Positions 32,265 through 43,619 of a DNA stretch of 64,000 nucleotides are shown one piece after another. The notes beneath the pieces are model-generated. The model was not told the DNA's origin. It ran no database searches and worked only from the letters and a program-made list of their open reading frames with translations. Within the stretch, counting starts at the first letter, position 1. Each line of letters begins with the position of its first letter. A program made the position numbers and the translations under genes. This DNA comes from Chara braunii (Eukaryota; Streptophyta; Charophyceae; Charales; Characeae): assembly GCA_003427395.1 (NCBI GenBank), contig BFEA01000281.1, positions 225,229 through 289,228 on the forward strand, given 5' to 3'.

Positions 32265-32360
32265 GTCATGAATCTTTCCTTGGGAGGTAAACGGATGGCG
32301 GTCCACATCTCCCCGTCAGTGGCAGTCGACCGTCAGGAGGTGTATACGTATATATATATC

Positions 32361-32403
<43 letters not shown>

Positions 32404-32545
32404 GCCTACGGTTTACCGGGCAGTTCTGTTTGTGACGATATATATATATATATATACATATGCATGCGCCTCCTGTCGGTCGACTGTCACCGATGGAGAC
32501 ATGCGGACGACCATTCGTTACTTCCCAAGGAAAGATCCATGGATA
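32265..32545. repeat. inverted duplication around TA runs
   Basis: 32268-32345 (ATCTTTCCTTGGGAGGTAA ... GGCAGTCGACCGTCAGGAGG) is repeated in reverse complement at 32460-32540. Between the arms are (TA)n and a partial hammerhead-repeat unit in the inverted direction (32401-32440, CTACGGTTTACCGGGCAGTT). Confidence 0.75.
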
Positions 32546-32568
32546 TATATATATATATATATATATAT

Positions 32569-32660
32569 CGTCAAATAGAACTGCCCGGTAAACCGTAGGC
32601 AGAGAGGGAGAAGAGGACAACAAACGAGGGGCTGTGACAAACTGTTTCGTCGGAGTTTCA
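32569..32660 (-). ncRNA. hammerhead-like repeat, copy d (truncated)
   Basis: The same body as copies a-c and the CGAAAC box with the near half of stem II are present. The unit then runs into (TA)n at 32661, so CUGAUGA is missing and the core is incomplete. Confidence 0.6.
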
Positions 32661-32741
32661 TATATATATATATATATGCACAAAGTTATCAGAGCGCAAA
32701 CGAAAAGAAATCAAAAAAAAAAAAAAAACTAATCACCTCGA

Positions 32742-33415
32742 CTAAGGGTCCGTATACCGATCACCTTCGCGGCCGTCACCTCTGTTCGCCCCACTTCGAG
32801 TGAGAACCCCCCCTAGCAACTCTAGAACACTGTTGCCACCCCGCATTGCTTCGGCCACGTCCCTTATTCGAGCAACGATTGCATTGCCCGCATATGCGGT
32901 CGCTTTGGCAAGGGTGGTGGCCGCTTTGTCCAGGCCATCGCAGTAAGATCGAGTTGAATCCTCCATGGCTCTACCCAAAGTCGAGACGCTGCTACCGACA
33001 TCTTCCTTTCTCGTCTTCCCGCTGGCTGTCCGCCTTGATTTAGTGGAATTGTCCGACTCCTTCGTGCATCTTCCATCCGATTCTCCCGCTGGCGGTGAAT
33101 CTGTTCCACCGCTTGTAAGGTTCTCCGAAGCCAACATATTGTCACACCTCATTGACGACCGATTTAGCTGCCACTGCATAGCATCCCACAAAGCCTTCTC
33201 AAAAGAAAGTGGGAGACTCTTCTCCGTTCGTTTCTCCACACACAAATCCCAATAGGACGGTTGTCCAGACGCTTCACACTTTTCGACGATGAGCTTGGCC
33301 GTCTACAGTATGTTCAACCACTTCTTGCGGCAGTCTTCAGTGCTCCTTAGCTTGAATCCAACATCCTTCATCCTATCATTCACCCATGCATACCGGTCTT
33401 TCATCTGCTTGAATC
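32742..33415 (-). pseudogene. Myb/SANT-like DNA-binding protein (Harbinger accessory type)
   Basis: The minus frame, from about 33410, reads KQMKDRYAWVNDRMKDVGF, then RSTEDCRKKWLNIL, an in-frame TAG near 33302, then KLIVEKCEASGQPSYWDL. This is the Trp-spaced helix pattern of Myb/SANT or trihelix domains (W ... KKW ... YWDL). The remaining 168 codons are Ser/Thr/Lys-rich with a short helical end. Harbinger elements carry such a protein beside the transposase to bring it to DNA. The transposase in this window is 10 kb away and on the other strand, so they are not shown to be a pair. A domesticated trihelix gene is an alternative. Confidence 0.6.
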
Positions 33416-33642
33416 AGTGTTGGCCGTTAGCATCTGCTTGAATCTTCTGAGCTGGCGGGCGGCCCTTCGTATCTTGACCACCGACCGCTTCACCTCCCGT
33501 ACCCCAGTGTAGGGTCGTACCCTGTTAAACTTTCGAGCTTGAGTCGACCCCACTGCGGGTCCAAGTTGGCTCTGCTCTGCCCGCGCACCCCCACCTAGTG
33601 CTTTGAGATGGATCGGGGTGGGCAATTTTGCGAGCAAGCTTT

Positions 33643-33805
33643 AACTGTCATTTCATCAAAACGAACATCTTTTATTTTGTGAACCAAATTGAAATCAAGT
33701 TTTTTGGCCCAAAACTCATCAAAATTTGTTGTTCCTAAGGGTCCGACGTTTGTAAAACGTTGGACCCCCTGGCTGTACATGGACCTAGTTTGAAACCAGG
33801 TACCT
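33643..33805. repeat. single arm of the foldback element
   Basis: Aligns with the left arm of 16117-16454: TCATTTCATCAAAACGAACA, then AAGTTTTTTGGCC, the CGTTTGTAAAACG hairpin and CTGGCTGTACATGGACCTAG. It ends at GGTACCTTC, where the mirror arm should begin. One arm is thus lost. Confidence 0.8.
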
Positions 33806-33884
33806 TCTTTTATGCGTAGGCCAAGTGTCATCCTTAGGCCACGCATCTATTTACTACATGAGAAAAAATCCTTAAGGGTTTGTC

Positions 33885-34065
33885 GAGGCGGCGGCCGCCT
33901 TTCGGCTCGGACCCGTGGACCATGTCTCGCGATCCCCCTACGCCTCCCTAGGGCTTGGTCGACTTCGTTCTTTGGCCGTCCTTCGGCTCGGGCCCGCGGA
34001 CCTTGTCTCGCGCTCCCCCTACACCTCCCTAGGGCTTAGTCGACTCCCTTCTTTGGCCGTCCTAT
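33885..34065. repeat. two-copy tandem repeat, about 85 bp
   Basis: TTCGGCTCGG, TGTCTCGCG, CCTCCCTAGGGCTT and TTCTTTGGCCGTCC recur in order in both copies. Confidence 0.75.
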
Positions 34066-34069
34066 GTAT

Positions 34070-34740
34070 GACTTTCGGTGTCACATATATCATGCATGTC
34101 TTTCTTTTGTCCAACCTTTGCATTTGTCCTATACACCCGTTAGTCTTTTCGGGGCCCCATCCTGCATACACGTCCATTTTTTTTTCCATTTTTGATCTAG
34201 GTAGCCTTCTCGACCGCCTTATGTCTTTGCAACTTGCTATAGCCAATGTTGCTTTGGATCCACATGCTCAAGAACTTATTCAAGGGCAAGGGTTAAGTCC
34301 ACAACCCGTTTGGCCTCAACCCCACTTTCTCTTTGCCGCCCGATACACCCGGGACCCGATCCCGCTCAATAACTCTTTAGACTACTCACCTGCACATTTA
34401 TAGAAAGCATCCCCCACATGGGTTCAACACATAATCCCTCTCACAAGCCTAAGTTCACTTTTTCTTATCTCTTTGTGTTTTTTTTTCCTTTCCTTAGTCC
34501 AGGCCAATCTTTTCTCTCGGTCATGCAGTCGGGGTAATGGTTGGGTCAACAGACATTGCTTTAAGTACCAACTTTCTCTAGTCCCTTTCCGGACTTGCCT
34601 CCTTCCAATTTCTCAAGTGTGTTTTCCTTCCCTTCTTGGCGGCACAAGGGACCGGCAACCCTCCCCTTGCCCACTTTCTCCACCAAGTGGGGACAGATTC
34701 CTTTCACCGTTCGTTCCCTTACAATGTAACAAGTGAGTAA
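34070..34740. other. no recognisable gene
   Basis: Pyrimidine-rich. The 162-codon plus frame (33915-34403) spans the tandem repeat before it and has no family motif. Confidence 0.5.
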
Positions 34741-34893
34741 GAGAAGGGTTAGTTATATGCCAAGAGGGGAGAGGGGGAGGAGGTAAGGTCAAGACTTTAG
34801 AGTGTGGGAGAAGGATGACGACGGGGAGAGGGAGGCGGCGGTGAAGGAAGAAGAAGAGGAGGCAAGAGAGAGGAGGAGAAAGAGGATAGGGGA

Positions 34894-34900
<7 letters not shown>

Positions 34901-34982
<82 letters not shown>
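34901..34982. repeat. (GA)n microsatellite and flanking purine tract
   Basis: About 80 bp of GA inside a wider purine-rich strand (34745-35040). Confidence 0.96.
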
Positions 34983-34985
<3 letters not shown>

Positions 34986-35167
34986 AGAAGAAAAAAGAAA
35001 GAAAGAGAGAGAGAAAAGAAGAAGAAAGAGAGAGAGAGCTCCTACTCCTAATCAACTTGTCCCCTACTTGTCCCAGCGTCCTACCTAAGGTCTTATTTCT
35101 ATACCTTGACTCTTTATGCCCCTTTGGTCATGGCCTTTGGTTGGTGAACGAGATGAAGGGGGAAGGG

Positions 35168-36110
35168 GGTGTGAGGCGGTTGGATATGGAGGATGGTTGA
35201 GGAAGATAGAGGAGGAAGATGGTGTGAGGTGGTTGGCTATGGTGGATGGGTGAAGAAGATGGAGGAGGAATATGGTGTGAGGTGGTTGGCTATGGTGGAT
35301 GGATGAAGAAGATAGAGGAGGAAGAGGTGGTTGGCTATGGGAAGTGGGTGAGGAAGATGGAGGAGGAAGATGATGGGAGGTGGTCAGCTATGGTGGATGG
35401 GTGAAGAAGATGTAGGAGGAAGATGTTATGAGGTGGTTGGCTATGGTGGACGGGTGGAGAAGATGGGGGAGGAAGATGGTGTGAGGTAGTTGGCTATAGT
35501 GGATGGGTGAAGAGGATGGAGGAGGGAGATGGTGCGAGGTGGTTGGCTATGGTGGACGGGTGNGGAGGAAGATGGTGTGAGGTAGTTGGCTATAGTGGAT
35601 GGGTGAAGAGGATGGAGGAGGGAGATGGTGCGAGGTGGTTGGCTATGGTGGACGGGTGAAGAAGATGGAGGAGGAAGATGATGTGAGGTGGTCGGCTATG
35701 ATGGACGGGTGGAGAAAACGGAGGGGAAAAATAGTATGAAGTGGTTGGCTATGGTGGACGGGTGGAGAAAACGGAGGGGAAAAATTATGTGAAGTGGTTA
35801 GCTATGGTGGATGGGTGAAAAAGATGGAGGGGGGAGATGGTGCGAAGTGGTTGGCTATGGTGGATGGGTGAAAAAAATGGAGAAGGAAGATGGTGTGAGG
35901 TAGTTGGCTATGGTGGATGGGTGGAAAAGATGGAGAAGGAAGATGGTGTGAGGTGGTCGGCTATGGTGGATGAGTGATGAAGATGGAGGAGGAAGATGGT
36001 GCGAGGTGGTTGGCTATGGTGGATGGATGAAGAAGATGGAGGAGGAAGATGGTGCGAGGTGGTCGGCTATGGTGGATGGGTGAAGAAGATGGAGGAGGGG
36101 GCTGGTGTGA
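35168..36110. repeat. minisatellite M1, about 53-bp unit
   Basis: About 17 units containing GAGGTGGTTGGCTATGGTGG followed by ATGGGTGAAGAAGATGGAGG, with substitutions and small indels. One N at 35563. Confidence 0.95.
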
Positions 36111-36865
36111 AAGGTCTGATACTTCGTCCTTCTCTAAGTGTCGGCTCCATTTCCCTAAGTTATCCCTAGTCCCGGACTTCAAAAAATTCTGACTTACAAC
36201 AACTAATCCTACAACATATATGCAAAAAACACAGACTTACAAAAAACACAGATTTCAAAAGTGCATTTTTACTGATTTGCAGATCTGCAGGTTTTGCAGA
36301 TTTTTGTCATTTTTGTCTAAGAAGTTAGAACTGGAAAACATCGGTCTACGTTTCCTACCCCAAATGATATCCGAATCAGTCCTAATTTGGTGGGCTCTCT
36401 GTATGTACCTTATGGAAGACCCCTATAAACTTTGGAGTGATTCCGTTGTCGTTTGCCCTTACTTGCCCGTTTCGGGCGTCGTCCGGGTCTCAAGATGAAC
36501 AGTTCGGTGAAGTTCCGATTTTGGAGGAAAATGGACTCAGATGACCTACATGTTCTGCAGGTCATCTGTCTATATCGAGGATATGAGGTCTGAGAATTCT
36601 CAGCCCCCATATCCTTGGTTTGACGGAACTGGTCAGAAGTGCCCCCGGGTCGCACTGGCCCCTTAGTCTCTTTTTCGGACCGGTCCGTGCTCCGGAGGTT
36701 CAAGTTGGCCATCGACTTTTCAGCAGCAGCAAGGGGTTTGGTCAAGCATCAGCAACAATCATTATTACAAATAGCAACAACATTAACAACAGTCCTAGTA
36801 ACAAAATCAGTCATTTTTCCTTTCTCCTATTCACCACGTTCGATTAGAACACGGTGGTCTCGCTA
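36111..36865. other. unique spacer with short palindromes
   Basis: Contains AGATGACCT ... AGGTCATCT (36537-36566) and a TGCAGATCTGCA-type motif near 36280. No gene found. Confidence 0.5.
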
Positions 36866-36867
36866 GG

Positions 36868-38100
36868 GAAGAATCAGATTATCACCAAGTGCAAGGAATG
36901 GACAAAGCATGGGCATGACAAGGGAAAACACATGCATCTCATAATTGAAACGCTAGGAAGGAATCGGGTTATCACCACGTGCAAGAAACGAACAAAACAT
37001 GAGTGTGACAAGAGAAAACACATGTTCCCCATAAGTTGAACAGTCAGGGAAGAATCAAACTATTACCAAGTGCAAGGAATGGACAAAGCATGAGTATAAC
37101 AAGAGAAAACACAGACATATCACAAGTTGAACAATTAGGGAAGAATTGGGTTATCACCAAGTGCAAGGAATGAACAAAGCGTGGGTATGGAAAGGGAAAA
37201 TTCATGCATTTCATAAGTTGAACAGTTTGGGAGCAATCAGACTATCACCAAGTGCAAGGAATGGACAAAGCACAAGTTTGACAAGGGAAAACACATGCAT
37301 AAGACTAGTGGAATAGCTAGGGAGGAATCGGACTATCACCAAGTGCAAGGAATGAACAAAGCATGAGTGTGACAAGGGAAAATGCATGCTCCACACAAGT
37401 TGAACTGTTGAAGAGCTAGGGAAGAATCGGACTGTCACCAAGTGTAAGGAATGGACAAAGCATGAGTGTGGCAAGAGAAAACACATGCTCCACACAAGTT
37501 GAACAACTAGGGAAGAATCAGACTATCACCAAGTGCAAGGAATGGACAAAGCATGAGTGTGACAAGGAAAAACTCGTGCGTTTCAGAAGTTGAACAACTA
37601 GGGAGGATTCAGACTATCACCAAGTGCAACAAATGAACAAAGCATGAGTGTGACACGAGAAAACACATGCATAAGACTGGTGGAACAGCCAGGGAGGAAT
37701 CAGACTATCACCAAGTGCAAGGAATGAACAAAGCATGAGTGTGACAAGGGAAAACACATGCTCCACACAAGTTGAACAACTAGGGAAAATTTGGATTGTT
37801 ACCAAGTGCAATGAATGGATAAAGCATGAGTGTGAGAAGAGAAGACACATGCTCCACGCAAGTTGAACAGCTAGGGAAATAGAGACTATCATCAAGTGCA
37901 AGGAATGGACAAAGCGTGAGTGTGACAAAGGAAAACTCATGCATTTCATAAGTTGAACAGCCAGGGAGAAATTGGACTATCACCAAGTGCAAGGAATAGA
38001 CAAAGCATGAGTTTGACAAGAGAAAACACATGCATAAGATCAGTGGAACAACCAATGATGGATCAGACTATCACCATCTGCAAGAATTGACAAGGCATGA
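36868..38100. repeat. minisatellite M2, about 90-bp unit
   Basis: About 13 units with the core ACTATCACCAAGTGCAAGGA then ATGGACAAAGCATGAGTGTG and a variable tail (CACAAGTTGAAC or ATAAGACTAGTGGAAC). Confidence 0.95.
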
Positions 38101-38104
38101 GTAA

Positions 38105-38985
38105 AAAATCATTCAAATACTAGAATGAGCACAAACGAAAGTTGCGATTTACTACTAAGGGAGTAAATGGAAAGAAAGTGAAGGGACTCATGCATGAAAT
38201 CGCAAAATGGAAATTGACAATTCACATGGAAGTAAAGGAATGAACAAAACAAGAGTGAAAGATCATCCGAAACAATAGAATGAACACAAACCAAAGTTGC
38301 GATTTACAACCAAGTGAAGAAATAGAGAGAAAGTGACGGGTCTCACTCTCATGCATGAAATCATAAAATGGAAAGTGACGATTCACATGGGAGTAAAGGA
38401 ATGGACAAAACAAGAGTGGGATATCATCCAGAACACTAGAATGAGCACAAAGCAAAGTTGCGATTTACTACCAAGTGAAGAAATTGAGAGAAAGTGAAGG
38501 GAGAGTGAGTTTCATGCTTGAAATCACAACATGGAAAGTGACGATTCACATGGGAGTGAAGGAATTGATAAAACAAGAGTGAAACGTCATTCAAAACACT
38601 AGAATGAGCACAAACCAAAGTTGCGACTCATTACCAAGCGGAGAAATGAAGAGAAAGTGAAGGGACTCATGCATGAAATCAAAAAATGGAAGGTGGCGAT
38701 TCACATGGGAGTGAAGGAATGGACAAAACAAAAGTGAAGGATCATCCAAAACACTAGAATGGGCACAAACCAAAATTGCAATTTACTACCAAGTGAAGAA
38801 ATTGAGAGAAGGTGAAGGGAGAATGAGTGAAACTCACTCTCATACATGAAATCATAAAATGGAAAGTGACGATTTTTACTGCGAAGTGAAGAAATGGAAA
38901 GAAAGCGAGGGGAGAGTGAGTGAAACTCAGTCTCATGCATGAAATCACAAAATGGAAAGTGACGATTTACATGGGAGTGAAGGAT
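38105..38985. repeat. minisatellite M3, about 150-160-bp unit
   Basis: Five to six units with CAAAGTTGCGATTTACTACC, AAGTGACGATTCACATGGGA and ACACTAGAATGAGCACAAA. It abuts M2 without a spacer. Minus-strand frames in it are artefacts. Confidence 0.95.
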
Positions 38986-39049
38986 GAGCCCATGGAGAAA
39001 CCATTACTAGTGACAAAACCCTCTATTACCTACTCTAAGCTTTGAAAAG

Positions 39050-39570
39050 TACCCATGGAGAGAGAGAAGATGAAGAAGAAGAACAAAAATGAACGTAGAT
39101 GAGGAAACATGGAGGAGTAGGAGAAGAAGAAAGAGAGGAAGGAAGGGGAAAAGAGGAAGAAGAAGAAGAAAAATAAGATTAAAGAAGAAGAAGAAGAAGA
39201 AGAAGAAGAAGAAGGGAATTCTCCTTCTTTCTACTCACCTCCTTTAGTATCTTGGAGTTGGCGTACCAATCTTGATGATGTTTCACCTTCACTTGGCAAG
39301 CTCCTATCATCATGGCTATGAAGTCCTTCCCTCTAGGAAGGTTAATGGGACTCTCTCTAGTCTTTCCCTCTTCCTCACAGTCTGGGGGCAATGGCGGATC
39401 ACCTTCCTAGGCCAGCCTCACTACCACCAGCCTCTAAAGCTCCTCACACTAGTCCACAGTTTCTTCTAAGCTCTCAAACTGGCAGCGGTTCCCCTCTCCC
39501 TACTCCAAGTGAGAGAAGTGTTATTGTGATTCACTTGGGCAGCATGGACACACCTCATGCAAATGTGAGT
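39050..39570. other. GAA-rich tract and unique sequence
   Basis: (GAA)n at about 39184-39214 inside a purine-rich run, then unique DNA up to family X copy 2. No gene found. Confidence 0.6.
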
Positions 39571-42500
39571 GTGGCGGTGTCGAGCGCATCGGTCCCGCAG
39601 GGGGACCCTCCCGGCCGCATCATGCAGAATTTTGCAGGACTTCGTCGTAGAGCGCGATTTGCCGCTTTGGCCGAGTGCGTCAGCCGTACCTCTCACGAGC
39701 CCCTATGACAGGATAGGGTCATGCGAGGCACAACTTACCTCCACCTACGACAGCTGTCACCATCCTTTAGGTGGGCATATCCCCCCTGAGCTACCGAACC
39801 ACGTACGAAAGTTTTTCTTATGCAATCGCAGAGGTGGCCCGGCCGAGGACGTTTCTCCTTCGTTGTAGCATAGGGGGTACGCGCGGTCAACGCCCCCCAA
39901 TCGGACCCTCACGAGAATCGACGCATTAGGGGGCTGAGGTCCTAAGCACAACTCGTCGCCGGTCGACTAGGACGCATTTCACTCACCACGCATTACACCA
40001 TGCTAAAAATAAAAATACACATGCAAAAACAAACTCTCCTAGTCCCTTTGGTATCCGACTCATAACCTTTCAGTGAGGAAATCAGTTAGGCGTAGCGCGC
40101 GAGACTCATCATAAAACCGCGTGGGCGTTTGGACTTTCTCATATCGACCAGCAATGCAAGCACACGCACGCAGTCACAACGATGGAGTACTATGTGGTAC
40201 TCACAATTATGCGCCCTCGATAATTTCAGGGGTGACATTTCGACACTCAAGTGTCGACTGACATGCGCCTTGAGGGGTTAATCTCTCAACGCTAGACAGC
40301 CGCCAAGGCGGTTGATCACCACACCCTCTTCTGCACCCTACGGAAAGTGGGTGGTACACAAGTTCCGACTTGTGGTGACAGTCAACTCTCGTGGCCTAGG
40401 AGGCAAGCTCCATCATCCAGGGTCTGAAGAGACATCAAGGGGTTGGACTTTGACGGCTGTCACGGACTCCAACGTCCAATTATAAAGACTCTAAAAAAAA
40501 AAAAACGATAAAAAGAAGTTCTCTTTTTTTTCTCAGTGCAGAACTTATTTAATCACTACGCACGGCCTCAATGGGTCGTGTGCGCACAAGAAACATGACA
40601 TAAAAGTTATGAGATAGGAGACAATCACCCTCACGATCACGGTGTGACTTCCTTCAAAAATATATATAATCATAGACAAAATTAAGTATGAGATCCAACT
40701 CACAGAACATACCTGCAATCACATCAAATATCCACATCGACAAAGCACACACTACACGGAGTCAACTTCAATCACTCTCTGCACTCATACCCCTTTGCCA
40801 TATTCACACAAACCTCAACCTTTGTACAACCTCCCAAAATAAAACGCTCAGTCCTTTTTAAATGACCATTCAATAAAGTCGGGGTAAAAACTCAAAATAA
40901 ACATTTCAATCCACAAGAGCTAAGGCCTTTAGGTTGAGTAGCGAGAATGAATTAGAGTTCAACCGGAAACTGACTGTTATCAAAAGATAACAAAAAAGTG
41001 ATCCTTCGTAGGATCAGGCCGAACGAATCAAATCTTCAATCGAATTCGTAGACCTGCATCATAGTCCAGGCCAAAACGGGTCAATACTATATTCAAGATA
41101 GATGGAGGGTAAACACCACTCCATAACCTAACTCCTGTACTAATGTTCGTCTTACTTTCCTCAGAAATCATTGAGAGCTCTGACATCTCCTTGCCAATAA
41201 TCTAACTCTCTAAATTTCACAAAATTTCGGTAGCGCTTCTCGTAGGGAAAGTACCTTTTCAGAATTTTCAGATGTCCAAAAATGACTAATTCTTCCAGAT
41301 TTGTAAAATTTTCGGTGGCGCTTTCCATAGGAACATGAGACTGCCAAGATTTATACAAAGTTGAAAATGCAAAAACAAAGTACAACTATACTTGGGACTA
41401 ACTTCTGACACTCACTTGATAGTTAGAGCTGGTGATAGTCTACACGATCATTTTTTGAAGATGATATCGTGAACTACCACTAGTCCTAACTGCTAGTAAG
41501 GTTCGTCCTATCATATCCCAAACTTCCCTTTCCATCATCCATTCTAGTTTTTCTATGGCTCCAGCACTCGACAAGCATCTAAGCAACTAAAGTTACCAAG
41601 AGATGCCCCAAACGAGAACCCGCAAACATGCATAAACAAACACTCCTCTCAATCCCACATCAGTTTGATCAAAGTAGTTCGTTAATCTCTCAATTCTCTT
41701 AACCCTTTATGGCCCCCTTTTCTATGGCATAGAATCGGACCGCCCCAACTTAGGGGTACACCTAACCTGCCTAACCAAAACAAGTAGGGTACGCACAACA
41801 AGACTGCCCCAACTTAGGGGTATGCCTAACTTACATGACTGAAATGTATGTCCAGACTGCCCCAACTTAGGGGTACGCCTGACCCAACACAAATCGTGCA
41901 TATAAAGCATATGACCAGACCACCTTAACTTAAGGGTACGCCTGACTTTTGCTTAACTGACGAAGTTCACGTAGGGCATAGGATTAGACTGCCCCAACTT
42001 AGGGGTATGCCTAGTCAGCCTTAAACGAAGTTCACGTAGGGCATAGGATTAGACTGCCCCAACTTAGGGGTATGCCTAACCTGCCTAAACAAACACAAAC
42101 GACGAATGGTTGAACCGCCCTAACTTAAGGGTACATCCAACCTACATAACATCAACGACGAATGACATATCGCTAGACCGCCCTAACTTAAAGGTACGCC
42201 TAGTTAGCCGAAACAGTTTAAGTTACATAAGGCAATACGACCAGATTGCCCTAACTTGAGGGTACGCCTGATTTGCCTAAAGAAGGTATAGACAACATAT
42301 GACTAAGCGCCCCAACTTAGGGGTACGCTTAGCCTCCGTAACAGTTCAAACAACCATAAATACTCAACACAAACTTTATAACTTTCTCTCTTCTTAGGCA
42401 GATAGTCAGACCTACCCAACTTAGGGAGACATTCAACCCCGCCTTGTGTCTAAGAGGGACAATAACGAAGTTTTATACTAACTATCTGCCTTTTTGTGTT

Positions 42501-43340
42501 ATCATGGACATAAGACTTAACCCGCCTCAACTTAGAGGTACGTTCAGCCTACTCAAATTACCTTCACATTATATTATTCATTTGCTTTCCTTTTCTTTTT
42601 GTCATACCTGACTTACTGACTGGACCTCCCAACTTAGGGTGTCGATCTCTTAAATGTGTATATATAACGTATATATCAACTTTTATACTTTGGATTACCT
42701 TTCAAGTTCATGGCTTATGGCTAGGCCGCCCCAACTAAGAGGTACGCCTAGTCTCATGTCGTTGTCCCCCTCAGAAGAAATCACACAGAATTGGGACCAC
42801 GCAACTTAGAATCCCCGCAATTATGTTTCAAGAACCCACAAAAAAAACATTAGGAATATGAGCCTTCCCAACTTAGAGTGTCCGTCCTCCTGTTCAGAAA
42901 CCCTCAAAAGAAACAGCGACTGATCCGTCCAACTGAGGATAGGTCCAGTCCTAAAAGGTCATACATTCAAAAAAAAATAAAACGTAGTACTGAACCCACT
43001 CAACTTAGAGGGATCCAGCCTTGGGTTGACCCGATCAAACACATGCAAAAGACCTTCAGTCCGCCTTCCCCCATTCATTCTGCCTGAATTCACACAAATA
43101 ATCTTACACACTTGCCAATTTTACCTTTCAGATCATATCTTGAACTCGAAACAAACAAAAACAATTAGATTTCTTAGTCATACCTACAGGCACACAATAG
43201 CAAAGGATAGTATATTTTAAGGGATGGGATCTTATGCGTAAGACGAGCATTATACTTGCGTGTTCCCTGCCTCCAAAACCCCGCCTGTGCTTCGATAGAG
43301 CTCCCGCAATCGGTGGGTGGACCTCCCGCAATTTTCAATT
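39570..43340. repeat. dispersed repeat family X, copy 2, with insertion
   Basis: Matches copy 1 (26320-27930) along 39570-41110 and again at 43255-43340 (CTCCCGCAATCGGTGGG). The 2.1-kb segment in between, which carries the hairpin array, is absent from copy 1. The right edge is 0.9 kb from the degraded end of the Gypsy element. Confidence 0.7.
41737..43025. repeat. array of about 18 hairpins with AACTTA loops
   Basis: Each unit has a core such as GACTGCCCCAACTTAGGGGT followed by a GCCT-like box, spaced 50-110 bp. The loop AACTTA is nearly constant. Stems change on both sides: CCCC/GGGG, CCCT/AGGG (42118), CCTC/GAGG (42526). Outer arms also covary: CCAGAC with GCCTG (41853), TAAGC with GCTTA (42304), GGTTG with CAACC (42109). 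Spacers are AT-rich and mostly different. Units after about 42600 are degenerate. No coding frame. Confidence 0.85.
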
Positions 43341-43427
43341 TCAAAACAAATCTGCAATGCAAACTCCTGATCCTTTCAACTCATCCTCTCTCAAACAATC
43401 ATGCAAGGGGACCGTAGTAACTATTTC

Positions 43428-43606
43428 CAAATGACCCTTATCAGGGGTTCTTTTGCCATTTCCGATTGAATAACCTTATCAGGGTCATTCTTTTTCATGT
43501 CACCGAACAACCTTGTCAGGGTCGTCCTTATTCATTTCAATCGAACGACCTTGTCAAGGTCGTTCTTATCCATTTCAGTCGAACGACCTTGTTAGGATCG
43601 TTCGTT
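43428..43606. repeat. second hairpin array, five units of about 45 bp
   Basis: Units read like GAACGACCTTGTCAAGGTCG with a spacer TTCTTATCCATTTCAG. Unit 4 is a perfect 10-bp hairpin with loop GTC. Unit 2 has AATAACCTT against AGGGTCATT, with a C-G to T-A swap and some mismatches. The first unit is the most diverged. Confidence 0.75.
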
Positions 43607-43619
43607 TCCATTTCAATGT

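Noticed and set aside
34789-35200. Ser/Leu and Glu/Arg frames
   Set aside because: Arise from the GA repeat.
41737-43025. CRISPR-like array (repeat plus variable spacer)
   Set aside because: Repeats are diverged with covarying stems, spacing is irregular, there are no cas genes, and the context is eukaryotic.
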